From an uncultured Mollicutes bacterium (GTDB lineage: Bacteria > Bacillota_I > Bacilli_A > RFN20 > CAG-288): DNA of 5,793 nucleotides. The stretch is from contig URQF01000087.1 of the NCBI GenBank assembly GCA_900549915.1, positions 1 through 5,793 on the forward strand, read 5' to 3'. The position numbers and the translations under genes are program-made. The notes beneath the pieces are model-generated. The model made no database searches, had not been told where the DNA came from, and was given only the letters and a program-made list of their open reading frames with translations. Positions within the stretch are counted from its first letter, which is position 1. Every line of letters begins with the position of its first letter. Of this stretch, positions 1 to 5,273 are shown one piece after another.

Positions 1-28
1 GATATGTTAGCATCTGCGTATAGGAAAA

Positions 29-48
29 GGCTAGCCCGTGGGCTAGCC
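29..48. repeat. 9-bp perfect inverted repeat, probable part of a tandem terminator
   Basis: GGCTAGCCC and GGGCTAGCC lie almost back to back, giving a GC-rich hairpin with a tight loop around CGTG. Read on the minus strand it is followed by CCTTTTCC, a weak U tract; read on the plus strand it is followed at once by a second hairpin (51-69). It is most simply an extra transcription-stop hairpin between the plus-strand gene off the left edge and the minus-strand gene at 119-2170. A binding site cannot be excluded. Confidence 0.5.
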
Positions 49-50
49 AC

Positions 51-76
51 CCGATGATTCAATCATCGGTTTTGTT
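51..76 (+). terminator. intrinsic terminator of a plus-strand gene off the left edge
   Basis: CCGATGATT (51-59) pairs with AATCATCGG (61-69), realistically as a 7-bp stem with a 5-nt loop, followed by TTTTGTT (70-76). This is a rho-independent terminator on the plus strand. The gene it serves is not in the window: the first 28 bases are too short to identify a coding frame, although one frame reaches a TAG at 21-23. Confidence 0.6.
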
Positions 77-82
77 CAACAG

Positions 83-114
83 AAAAAGCCGCCCCTTTTC
101 TCAGAGAGGCGGCT
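83..114 (-). terminator. intrinsic terminator of the EF-G-like gene
   Basis: On the minus strand AGCCGCC (114-108) pairs with GGCGGCT (93-87), with an inner CTCT/AGAG stem, and is followed by a run of five T (87-83). It begins only 5 nt after the TAA of the EF-G-like gene (119-121), so it is that gene's terminator. Confidence 0.85.
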
Positions 115-118
115 AAGC

Positions 119-2170
119 TTATTTCTTCCTCGACTGAATGATCTTCTCAGCTAATTCTTTTGGAACCGGCTTATAGTCTTCGAAGGTTAGGTTGAAGAAG
201 CCTGTGGACTTGGTGAGAGACTTGAGTTCGTTTGCGTATTCAAGGATTTCAGCTTGCGGGACAATGGCGATGACATTGAGTGTGCCATCGTCTCCTTCTT
301 CGGTTGCACAGATCTGACCACGCTTGCGGCTTAAGTCGGAATAGACCGAATTCAGGTAGTCTGGAGAGACATTGACGACAATCTTGTAATAAGGCTCTAA
401 GAGAATCGGAGCGCAGTTCCTATAGGCGTTTTTGAAAGCAAGCCTAGCTGCGTTCTTAAAGGCCATTTCATTGCTATCGACTGTATGCTGCTTACCATCG
501 GTTAAGGTAGCTTTGACGTTGATGACTTCACTTCCAGTCAACAAGCCTTTCTTCAAAGCTTCATGGAAACCTTCTTCCACTGGCGGGAAGTAGCCTTTAT
601 CGATATGTCCGCCGAAGACCGTGGATGCAAAGCTTGTTTCCTTTGCGGGCTCAAAGGTCCTGTTCACGACGCCATAGTATCCAGAACCTCCGGACTGCTT
701 GATATAACGACCTTCTGCTTCTGCTTTCTGTGTGATGGTTTCTTTGTATTCGATCTTGACGGCTTCTGTATGGAACTTAATTCTATTTTCTTTGATTTGG
801 TCTAACACATAATCTAAATGGGAAGAGGAAAGGGAGCCTAAGAGAATCTGGCCAGTATGGGTGTTGTTATCGAGCTTCAATGTCGGCATCTGGATTTGGA
901 ACTTATTGATTTCCGGGAAGAGCTTATCGGAGTCTTTCTTTGTCTCTGGAACCAGAGCACGGAAGAACGTAGCGGTCGGATATTTGGCTGGTGCAAACTC
1001 CACAACTCGTTCCGGTGAAGAGAGCGTGTAAGCGACTTTCCTTTCCTCGAGCTTGGTGGCAGCTCCAATGTCTCCGGCTGTAATCTCTGTTGCTGGAGTC
1101 AGCTTTTCTCCACAGATGGTGAATAAGGATGTCCTCTTATAGGTCTTCTTATTATTTGGACAATAGAGAGTATCTCCTAAATGGACAATACCAGAATTGA
1201 CTTTGAAGATGGAAATCCTTCCTTGATAAGGATTGTAAGCTTCTTTGAAGACAACTAAGGAAGCTGGCTCTTCATTGTCTGTCTTAACTTCAACTTCCTT
1301 GCCTTGTTCGTCTTTTGCGATATAAGGCTTTAGATCCATTGGAGATGGGAGGTAATCAATAAACCTATCTAACCTTGTATTCAATCCAATGTTCTTTGTG
1401 GCAGAGCCGACAAGAATCGGATAAAGGTCTCCGTTCAGAACGCCTTTGCGTAGTCCGGATTTGATTTCCTTATCCGTCAAAGGTTCACCAGAGCAGAACT
1501 TATCTAACCTGTCTTCGCTTGAATAGGCAACCGATTCGCATAGACGGTTATAAAGCGAGAAGATGATTGCTTTCTTATCATCGTAAATAACATCATCGAC
1601 GCAATCGGTTCCGTTAAACTTACGGGCTTTCTTTTCTGGAACATTGACAAAGCCATCGAATTTCTCTCTATGTCCGATTGGATAGGAGAAAGGAACACAT
1701 TTGTGTTCATCGAGTTTTTCTTTGATTTCTTCGTACAGGGAATCAAAGTCTACATCATCTTTGTCCCTCTTGTTCAAATAGATGAAAATCGGAACACCGC
1801 GTTTCTTAAGCCTCTTGAATGCTTTCCTTGTTCCGACTTGGACGCCTTTGCTTGCATCGATGACCAGAACGGCACCTTTGATTAAGCGCGTGATACCAAT
1901 CTGTTCGTAAATGAAGTCATCGTTTCCAGGAAGATCGATAAGATTGATTTTGTAATCCTTATAGGCGAGAGGAATGATAGAAGAAGATAACGACATCTGG
2001 CGTTTCTTTTCTTCATTCCTGTAATCGGAAATCGTATCCTTCTCTTCAATTCTTCCTTTTTCCTTGATGAGTCCAGTGATATAGGCGAGAGCTTCGACTA
2101 AGGTTGTCTTTCCACTTCCCTGATGTCCGACGACGGCAATGTTTCGGATTTTGTCTGGTGTGTAAATCAT
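119..2170 (-). CDS. EF-G-like translation GTPase (FusA2-type paralogue)
   Basis: A cytosolic ribosome-associated GTPase of the elongation factor G superfamily, 683 aa, about the usual length. Domain I carries a P-loop GHQGSGKT (15-22), G3 as DLPGNDDF (79-86), NKRD (133-136) and GSATK (255-259). Domain II follows at about 300-385, domain III at about 395-470, domain IV to about 600 with GGSGYYG and HTVDSNEMAF, and domain V ends the protein (TGFFNLTFEDY near the C-terminus). The N-terminal style (SDYRNEEKKRQ in place of the RGITI switch I) matches the secondary EF-G paralogues of Firmicutes rather than canonical FusA, and it stands alone instead of in an rpsL-rpsG-fusA-tuf operon. The G3 motif has Asn83 where EF-G has the catalytic His (DTPGH), so GTP hydrolysis may be slow or differently triggered. 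The ATG at 2170 is preceded by AAAGGG about 5 nt upstream. Automatic pipelines may call it fusA; canonical translocation function is not assured. Confidence 0.93.
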   Translation of the reverse strand: MIYTPDKIRNIAVVGHQGSGKTTLVEALAYITGLIKEKGRIEEKDTISDYRNEEKKRQMSLSSSIIPLAYKDYKINLIDLPGNDDFIYEQIGITRLIKGAVLVIDASKGVQVGTRKAFKRLKKRGVPIFIYLNKRDKDDVDFDSLYEEIKEKLDEHKCVPFSYPIGHREKFDGFVNVPEKKARKFNGTDCVDDVIYDDKKAIIFSLYNRLCESVAYSSEDRLDKFCSGEPLTDKEIKSGLRKGVLNGDLYPILVGSATKNIGLNTRLDRFIDYLPSPMDLKPYIAKDEQGKEVEVKTDNEEPASLVVFKEAYNPYQGRISIFKVNSGIVHLGDTLYCPNNKKTYKRTSLFTICGEKLTPATEITAGDIGAATKLEERKVAYTLSSPERVVEFAPAKYPTATFFRALVPETKKDSDKLFPEINKFQIQMPTLKLDNNTHTGQILLGSLSSSHLDYVLDQIKENRIKFHTEAVKIEYKETITQKAEAEGRYIKQSGGSGYYGVVNRTFEPAKETSFASTVFGGHIDKGYFPPVEEGFHEALKKGLLTGSEVINVKATLTDGKQHTVDSNEMAFKNAARLAFKNAYRNCAPILLEPYYKIVVNVSPDYLNSVYSDLSRKRGQICATEEGDDGTLNVIAIVPQAEILEYANELKSLTKSTGFFNLTFEDYKPVPKELAEKIIQSRKK

Positions 2171-2186
2171 GGATTCCCTTTCTTTT

Positions 2187-2200
2187 TGTAATCGCTTACA
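2187..2200 (-). promoter_or_regulatory. CcpA cre-like operator in the EF-G-like gene leader
   Basis: The minus strand reads TGTAAGCGATTACA, a palindrome (TGTAA, 4-nt CG-centred core, TTACA) that fits every position of the Bacillus cre consensus TGWAANCGNTNWCA. It lies between the predicted transcription start (about 2208) and the ATG at 2170, roughly +9 to +22, where bound CcpA would block elongation. This suggests carbon catabolite repression of the EF-G paralogue. The match is seen; regulation is inferred. Confidence 0.6.
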
Positions 2201-2214
2201 TCTAAACTGAATCT

Positions 2215-2243
2215 AGTATAATCCCTAAATATCCGAATTTCCA
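2215..2243 (-). promoter_or_regulatory. SigA-type promoter of the EF-G-like gene
   Basis: On the minus strand TGGAAA (2243-2238), a 17-nt spacer and TATACT (2220-2215). The -10 is 5/6 and the -35 4/6 to consensus. The expected start is near 2208, giving a leader of about 38 nt that contains the cre-like site. Confidence 0.55.
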
Positions 2244-2282
2244 CTATTTTCTATGAAAGGGATTTCTTTCTATGCTTAAAGT

Positions 2283-2317
2283 AAAAAGACTATTCCTGTT
2301 TTCAAGGAATAGCCTTT
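2283..2317 (-). terminator. minus-strand intrinsic terminator with strand-biased stem
   Basis: AAAG-A-CTATTCCT (2285-2297) faces AGGAATAG-C-CTTT (2305-2317) around a 7-nt loop. The single non-Watson-Crick position is A2289/C2313: in a plus-strand RNA it is an A-C mismatch, in a minus-strand RNA a G-U pair, giving 13 paired positions. The T tract (five T, 2287-2283) also lies on the minus strand. The terminator therefore serves a minus-strand transcript arriving from higher coordinates, yet no intact gene is there; see the remnant ending at 2345. Confidence 0.65.
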
Positions 2318-2344
2318 GCGTTACTGTCTATAAAGTGGATGGAA

Positions 2345-2544
2345 TCAATACTCGTCTTTTCCGGACACTAACTTAGAAGAAGCAACGATTTTTTCAATCT
2401 CATCTACGGGTTGCTTTAAGTAATACTTTTCTATAAAATTCTTTTTTTATTTTGGCACAGGGAAGATGCATAAAGTCGCAAAAACAATTCCTGATTTTTA
2501 TTGGACAAACAGAGCAGGAAATTGCCGAGAAAAGAAACCTCCTT
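2345..2544 (-). pseudogene. possible remnant of a small minus-strand gene, frameshifted
   Basis: The last 33 codons before a TGA (2347-2345) read as ordinary protein and end DEIEKIVASSKLVSGKDEY, and a minus-strand terminator starts 28 nt after the stop. This frame is closed by a TAA at 2449-2447, beside a run of seven A (2448-2442, minus strand). Removing one A from the run would join the tail to the frame upstream, which has a Cys/His-rich stretch (CSVCPIKIRNCFCDFMHLPC) and then a perfect AAGGAGG ribosome site (2544-2538) with no ATG, GTG or TTG at a useful distance. The picture fits a short gene that lost its start codon and took a 1-nt insertion, or a sequencing error in the homopolymer. 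I do not recognise the product. The upstream frame alone could be chance, so the whole call is tentative. Confidence 0.3.
2485..2524. repeat. inverted repeat, 9-10 nt arms with 21-nt loop
   Basis: CAATTCCTG (2485-2493) is complementary to CAGGAAATTG (2515-2524) except for one bulged base. It lies inside the suspected gene remnant, and no U tract follows on either strand. It may be a leftover RNA structure; no function is assigned. Confidence 0.3.
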
Positions 2545-2633
2545 TTTCTTTTATACTTGGTTTGGAGAAGGCCTGATTTTAACGTAATTTTTAAGGATAC
2601 GGCATAGTTTATGGTGATTAAATACGTTTCTTC

Positions 2634-2662
2634 TTGCTTTTTTCTCCGTTCCGTTTTAATAT
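2634..2662 (+). promoter_or_regulatory. promoter of the tRNA-Met/tRNA-Ile2 unit
   Basis: TTGCTT (2634-2639), a 17-nt spacer and TAATAT (2657-2662) stand immediately before the tRNAs, with an expected start near 2669, about 6 nt ahead of the first tRNA. The -35 is only 3/6 to consensus; spacing and position are the main support. Confidence 0.45.
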
Positions 2663-2674
2663 TTATTTTGCTTT

Positions 2675-2750
2675 GGCTACGTAGCTCAGTTGGTAGAGCG
2701 GGCGGTTCATACCCGCTATGTCGAGGGTTCGACTCCCCCCGTAGCCACCA
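2675..2750 (+). tRNA. tRNA-Met(CAT), elongator
   Basis: A 76-nt cloverleaf with encoded CCA: acceptor GGCTACG/CGTAGCC, D stem GCTC/GAGC, anticodon stem GGCGG/CCGCT, loop TTCATAC with anticodon CAT at 2708-2710. It is elongator rather than initiator because G1-C72 is paired and positions 29-31 are CGG, not GGG; the GGTTCATACC core matches bacillary elongator tRNA-Met as I recall it. The T stem GAGGG/CCCCC contains an A50-C64 mismatch (2724 against 2738) where a U64 would pair. Confidence 0.95.
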
Positions 2751-2753
2751 CTT

Positions 2754-2830
2754 GGAACAATAGCTCAATTGGTTAGAGCCCTCGGCCCATAACCGAGTGG
2801 TTGTAGGTTCAAGTCCTACTTGTTCCACCA
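2754..2830 (+). tRNA. tRNA-Ile2(CAT), lysidine type, with C33
   Basis: A 77-nt cloverleaf with encoded CCA: acceptor GGAACAA/TTGTTCC, D stem GCTC/GAGC, anticodon stem CTCGG/CCGAG, T stem GTAGG/CCTAC, all paired. The loop CCCATAA (2786-2792) places the anticodon CAT at 2788-2790. The CGGNNCATAACCG core resembles the bacterial isoleucine tRNA whose C34 is changed to lysidine by TilS to read AUA, so I assign Ile2 rather than Met. Position 33 is C (2787) where nearly all tRNAs have U33. It follows tRNA-Met after 3 nt and must be co-transcribed. A spurious antisense reading frame covers both tRNAs. Confidence 0.88.
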
Positions 2831-2842
2831 TAATCGCTTATT

Positions 2843-2872
2843 ATCGGTACCTTCTGAAGGTATCGATTTTTT
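2843..2872 (+). terminator. terminator of the tRNA-Met/tRNA-Ile2 unit
   Basis: ATCGGTACCTTC pairs with GAAGGTATCGAT (one G-U pair) around a very short loop at 2854-2856, followed by six T (2867-2872). It lies 12 nt after the CCA of tRNA-Ile2. Confidence 0.85.
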
Positions 2873-2879
2873 ATTTCTG

Positions 2880-2919
2880 CTGCCATTACAAAGAAAATAA
2901 AGATAATTTAGTGTAAAAT
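2880..2919 (+). promoter_or_regulatory. A/T-rich promoter region for the pseudouridine synthase operon
   Basis: Between the tRNA terminator and the gene two overlapping possibilities exist: CTGCCA (2880-2885) with GATAAT (2902-2907, 16-nt spacer), or TAAAAT (2914-2919) with no convincing -35. If the second is used, transcription starts near 2926, after the ATG at 2924, which supports the ATG at 2951 as the true start. Confidence 0.3.
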
Positions 2920-2950
2920 ACTGATGTTGAAGAAAGAGATAATAATCAAT

Positions 2951-3736
2951 ATGGAACAGGAACGCATTCAGAAGCTTCTTTCTGAAAGGGGATATTGCTC
3001 CCGGAGAAAAGCAGAAACCCTTCTTAGTCAGGGAAAAATAAAAGTCAATGGAGTCGTTGTCACGGAACTTGGGTTCAAATGCTCAAGGGAAGATGAAATC
3101 GAAGTTGACGGAGTGAAAGTCAATAATAGCAGGAACAAAGAGCCCGTCTATTTAAGGATGAATAAGCCTTATGATGTCGTTTGTACCGCAAGTGATCCCG
3201 ATGGCAGAAGGACCATTATGGACTTTGTTCCAAAGAAATATGGCCGTGTTTTTTCTATCGGACGTTTGGATCATAACTCTACTGGCCTTATTCTTCTGAC
3301 GAATGATGGTGAGTTTGCGAATCTTAGGACGCATCCTTCCTCTGCGCCGGAGAAAGAATACCTAGTTCAGTGCAAGAATCCCTATCAGGGAAATGAAATC
3401 GAGAAGATGGCGAATGGTATTTATATTGTCAAAGACGGATATAAGGCAAAGCCTTGCCAGGCCAAGCTTGTCCGGAACCAGGAAACTTCCTGCGTCTTCT
3501 CTGTTGTCCTTCAGGAAGGAAAAAAGCGTGAAATCCGTCATAGGATGGAGACTAGGAATCATCCGGTCACTGTCTTAAGGCGAATCCGGATTGGAAATAT
3601 TCTTTTAGGCAAGAGGAAACCTGGTGATGTGAAGGAAATCCCTCTCGATGAAGTAAAACGCAGGAAAGAAGAATGCCTCACCCGGAAGCAGAATAATCCG
3701 TATCAGGGAGAGAGGAATGACGACGACCAGCAATAA
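2951..3736 (+). CDS. rluB: RsuA/RluB-family rRNA pseudouridine synthase
   Basis: Isomerises a specific uridine of ribosomal RNA to pseudouridine in the cytosol; the family acts mostly on 23S (RluB, RluE, RluF) or 16S (RsuA) rRNA. From the ATG at 2951 the protein is 261 aa. An S4 RNA-binding domain occupies about 3-55 (LSERGYCSRRKAE, GKIKVNG), followed by the catalytic domain from MNKP (70-73). The signature GRLDHNSTGLILLTNDG (104-120) has the catalytic Asp107, and the late motif EGKKREIR precedes HPV and RIRIGNILLG. An upstream in-frame ATG at 2924 would add nine residues, but family N-termini begin at MEQERIQKLL, and AAAGAGA about 11 nt upstream can serve the 2951 start. The 3' end overlaps the next gene by 20 nt. 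RluB is favoured over RsuA by general resemblance and context only. NPYQG occurs twice, at 143-147 and 249-253, the second in a hydrophilic tail. Confidence 0.9.
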   Translation: MEQERIQKLLSERGYCSRRKAETLLSQGKIKVNGVVVTELGFKCSREDEIEVDGVKVNNSRNKEPVYLRMNKPYDVVCTASDPDGRRTIMDFVPKKYGRVFSIGRLDHNSTGLILLTNDGEFANLRTHPSSAPEKEYLVQCKNPYQGNEIEKMANGIYIVKDGYKAKPCQAKLVRNQETSCVFSVVLQEGKKREIRHRMETRNHPVTVLRRIRIGNILLGKRKPGDVKEIPLDEVKRRKEECLTRKQNNPYQGERNDDDQQ

Positions 3737-4823
3737 AGAGGCAATCATCAAGAAAAAAGCAGGAAGGCTTTTCCTTCTTGCGGCTATTGGCTATGGAATC
3801 GCCCTTCTTGGTCAGATTCCAAATGCCACATGGTTTTCCTTTTATTCCATTGATTTATCGGATTTAAGGACAGTATTTGTCTATGCGCTTTACGGATTCT
3901 TCCCCTCTGTCTTCGTGATCCTATTCAAATCCGCATTGGTTGCATTGACTTTCTTTGAAAGACTCTGTCTTCCGTTTCCTCTCTATCCGATTGCAACGGC
4001 ACTCAATAGCCTTGTGCTCCTTCTCTTCCTTACCTTCTTTGATCGAATCTGTCATGTCTTCTCGAAAGGACTGCCTGGACGTCTTTACGGATACCTTAGG
4101 ACAAGGCTTTTCACTTCTGCCGTGTTCGGATACTTTTCTTTCCTTTTCATTCTTCCAACGAGGGTGAATGGAAACCATCTCACTTCTATCTTTACAGCAG
4201 AACCAAATAGGGATCTTAGGAATTCTCTTTCTCCGTCATTCTTCCTGAAAGGAAACCCCTATAGGATGACTGCCTTCCTATACGGCATCTTCTATTCCTT
4301 AAGGATCAATGCCTGTATCTTTTTCTTTTATGAACTAGTCTGCAATCCACTCATTTTCCGGAAAAGGAAATCACCAGTCTTAGGCTCCAAAGTCTTCATT
4401 ACGGAACGTGATCTAGAACATTTCTCACCTTTTGACTCGATTAAAGAAAAAGCAATTCAGCTTGGAGAAGACAAAATACATCTTCAGAACAAGATTAATA
4501 AACGCAACCGGTCTCTCCAAGAAAACAATATCATCCACAAGGATGTGAACCGGAACGAATATGCTTATTTCCTCCACATTGATGAGTTTGGAGTCAGGCG
4601 TGAAGTGAAGTTGAGTTCCTTAGTTCATTCTTCTGCCTTGATTCTTGCCTATCTCACGAACATCTATCCCAAACAGAACTACAAGATTCTTTCCTACGAG
4701 AGCTTAGGCGATAACTACGCAGACGCTTCTACGGACGGCTTATCTAAGAAAGTGTTCTATCAGATCCATCACTGCGACAAAATCACAACCTATAATTATT
4801 CTATTTCCATTCGAGTGCGATAG
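3717..4823 (+). CDS. ECF transporter S-component-like membrane protein with C-terminal extension
   Basis: A 368-aa protein whose first 214 residues resemble the substrate-binding S subunit of energy-coupling-factor vitamin importers. About six hydrophobic segments are visible (17-34, 50-63, 64-80, 89-108, 131-147, 186-212). A DLSDLRTVFVYALYGFFPSV stretch (46-65) recalls the DLSD-to-GP region of RibU-type riboflavin transporters, and the end of helix 6 is LRINACIFFFYELVCNPL. It would work with EcfT and the EcfA ATPases encoded elsewhere. S components usually end near 200 aa; here about 150 soluble residues follow (215-368), with a charged, probably coiled segment at about 240-275 and then a predicted alpha/beta tail of no family I recognise. 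The ATG overlaps the pseudouridine synthase by 20 nt, with AGGGAG 6 nt upstream, so translational coupling is likely. No FMN riboswitch is visible. Riboflavin as substrate is an inference, helped by the neighbouring ferredoxin, since I recall Bacillus ribU/fmnP lying beside fer. Confidence 0.65.
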   Translation: MTTTSNKEAIIKKKAGRLFLLAAIGYGIALLGQIPNATWFSFYSIDLSDLRTVFVYALYGFFPSVFVILFKSALVALTFFERLCLPFPLYPIATALNSLVLLLFLTFFDRICHVFSKGLPGRLYGYLRTRLFTSAVFGYFSFLFILPTRVNGNHLTSIFTAEPNRDLRNSLSPSFFLKGNPYRMTAFLYGIFYSLRINACIFFFYELVCNPLIFRKRKSPVLGSKVFITERDLEHFSPFDSIKEKAIQLGEDKIHLQNKINKRNRSLQENNIIHKDVNRNEYAYFLHIDEFGVRREVKLSSLVHSSALILAYLTNIYPKQNYKILSYESLGDNYADASTDGLSKKVFYQIHHCDKITTYNYSISIRVR

Positions 4824-4828
4824 CAAAT

Positions 4829-4869
4829 AAAAAACTGCCTTGGCCGTTTGACCAAGGCAGTTCTTTTTT
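4829..4869. terminator. bidirectional terminator between convergent genes
   Basis: AACTGCCTTGG (4833-4843) and CCAAGGCAGTT (4852-4862) form a perfect 11-bp stem with an 8-nt loop. On the plus strand C then six T follow (4864-4869), serving the S-component operon that ends at 4823. On the minus strand six T follow (4834-4829), serving the ferredoxin gene that ends at 4883. Confidence 0.92.
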
Positions 4870-4882
4870 GTCTCTATTGAGA

Positions 4883-5068
4883 TTAGTCTTCGGCAGAGAT
4901 AGCCTGGACCGGGCAGCCATCGATAGCAGCCTGGACAGAAGCTTCATCGGAAATAGTTCCGGTGAATTCAGCCTTGCCTTCATCATTGAGGATGAAGGAA
5001 TCAGCGGCAACACCAGTGCAAGCTCCGCATCCGATGCATAAATCGGCATCAATAACAACTTTAGTCAT
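4883..5068 (-). CDS. ferredoxin, single [4Fe-4S] cluster
   Basis: A 61-aa acidic cytosolic electron carrier. Cys11, Cys14 and Cys17 (CIGCGAC) plus Cys52 in a CPVQAI motif give the four ligands of one [4Fe-4S] cluster. The place of the second cluster's cysteines is taken by TGVAADSF, so it is the single-cluster type found in Bacillus, Thermotoga and Desulfovibrio rather than the two-cluster clostridial type. The ATG at 5068 has a strong GGAGG (5083-5079) 10 nt upstream. It is monocistronic, convergent with the S-component gene and shares its terminator. Redox partners cannot be told from the window. Confidence 0.95.
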   Translation of the reverse strand: MTKVVIDADLCIGCGACTGVAADSFILNDEGKAEFTGTISDEASVQAAIDGCPVQAISAED

Positions 5069-5089
5069 TTTGTAACATCCTCCATCGAT

Positions 5090-5118
5090 ATTTTAGCGAA
5101 TAGGAACGAGGCTTTCAA
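5090..5118 (-). promoter_or_regulatory. SigA-type promoter of the ferredoxin gene
   Basis: On the minus strand TTGAAA (5118-5113), a 17-nt spacer and TAAAAT (5095-5090), each 5/6 to consensus. The start is expected near 5083, so the leader is only about 15 nt and begins at the ribosome-binding site itself. Confidence 0.75.
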
Positions 5119-5128
5119 GGGGTAAACG

Positions 5129-5144
5129 GTTAGTACAAACTAAC
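5129..5144. promoter_or_regulatory. perfect dyad upstream of the ferredoxin promoter, candidate operator
   Basis: GTTAGT-ACAA-ACTAAC is a perfect 6-bp inverted repeat with a 4-nt centre. It lies 10 nt upstream of the ferredoxin -35, about -46 to -61, where activators often bind, and is too short and T-poor to be a terminator. The binding protein is unknown. Confidence 0.35.
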
Positions 5145-5201
5145 TTATTAATCGGAGTGCTTTGTTCTTTATCTTTTTTCTACATTGAGCCAAGGAGTTT
5201 G

Positions 5202-5225
5202 TTTTCAGATAAAATTTTCTGAAAA
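5202..5225. repeat. 8-bp inverted repeat just before the tRNA-Ile promoter
   Basis: TTTTCAGA (5202-5209) and TCTGAAAA (5218-5225) are perfect complements around an 8-nt A/T loop, 4 nt upstream of the tRNA-Ile -35. Its A/T tracts could act as an UP element; the symmetry may be incidental. Confidence 0.35.
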
Positions 5226-5229
5226 ACCG

Positions 5230-5258
5230 TTGACTTCCTGCTCCCACTGAGGTATTAT
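5230..5258 (+). promoter_or_regulatory. strong promoter of tRNA-Ile(GAT)
   Basis: TTGACT (5230-5235), exactly 17 nt, then TATTAT (5253-5258): both hexamers are 5/6 to consensus. The start is expected near 5265, leaving a 9-nt 5' leader. Confidence 0.8.
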
Positions 5259-5273
5259 TATTTCCGCTTAAAT

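Noticed and set aside
2675..2750. First tRNA as initiator tRNA-fMet
   Set aside because: The G1-C72 pair and CGG rather than GGG at 29-31 exclude the initiator pattern.
2400..2831. 143-codon minus-strand open frame covering both tRNAs
   Set aside because: Its first half is simply the antisense of tRNA-Ile2 and tRNA-Met, which gives the well-known spurious GLEPTTTRLW-type peptide. Only the 3' part of the region, partly in another frame, is kept as a possible remnant.
2831..2845. Second cre-like word (TAATCGCTTA) after tRNA-Ile2
   Set aside because: It shares ten bases with the cre site at 2187-2200 but lacks the outer TG and CA, and it lies between a tRNA and its terminator.
2924..2950. Upstream ATG adding nine residues to the pseudouridine synthase
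   Set aside because: The extension does not match family N-termini, no good ribosome site precedes it, and a likely -10 at 2914-2919 would start transcription after it.
3921..4178. Open frames on both strands inside the S-component gene (and similar ones inside the EF-G-like and synthase genes)
   Set aside because: They are shadows of well-supported coding frames, with no ribosome sites or motifs.
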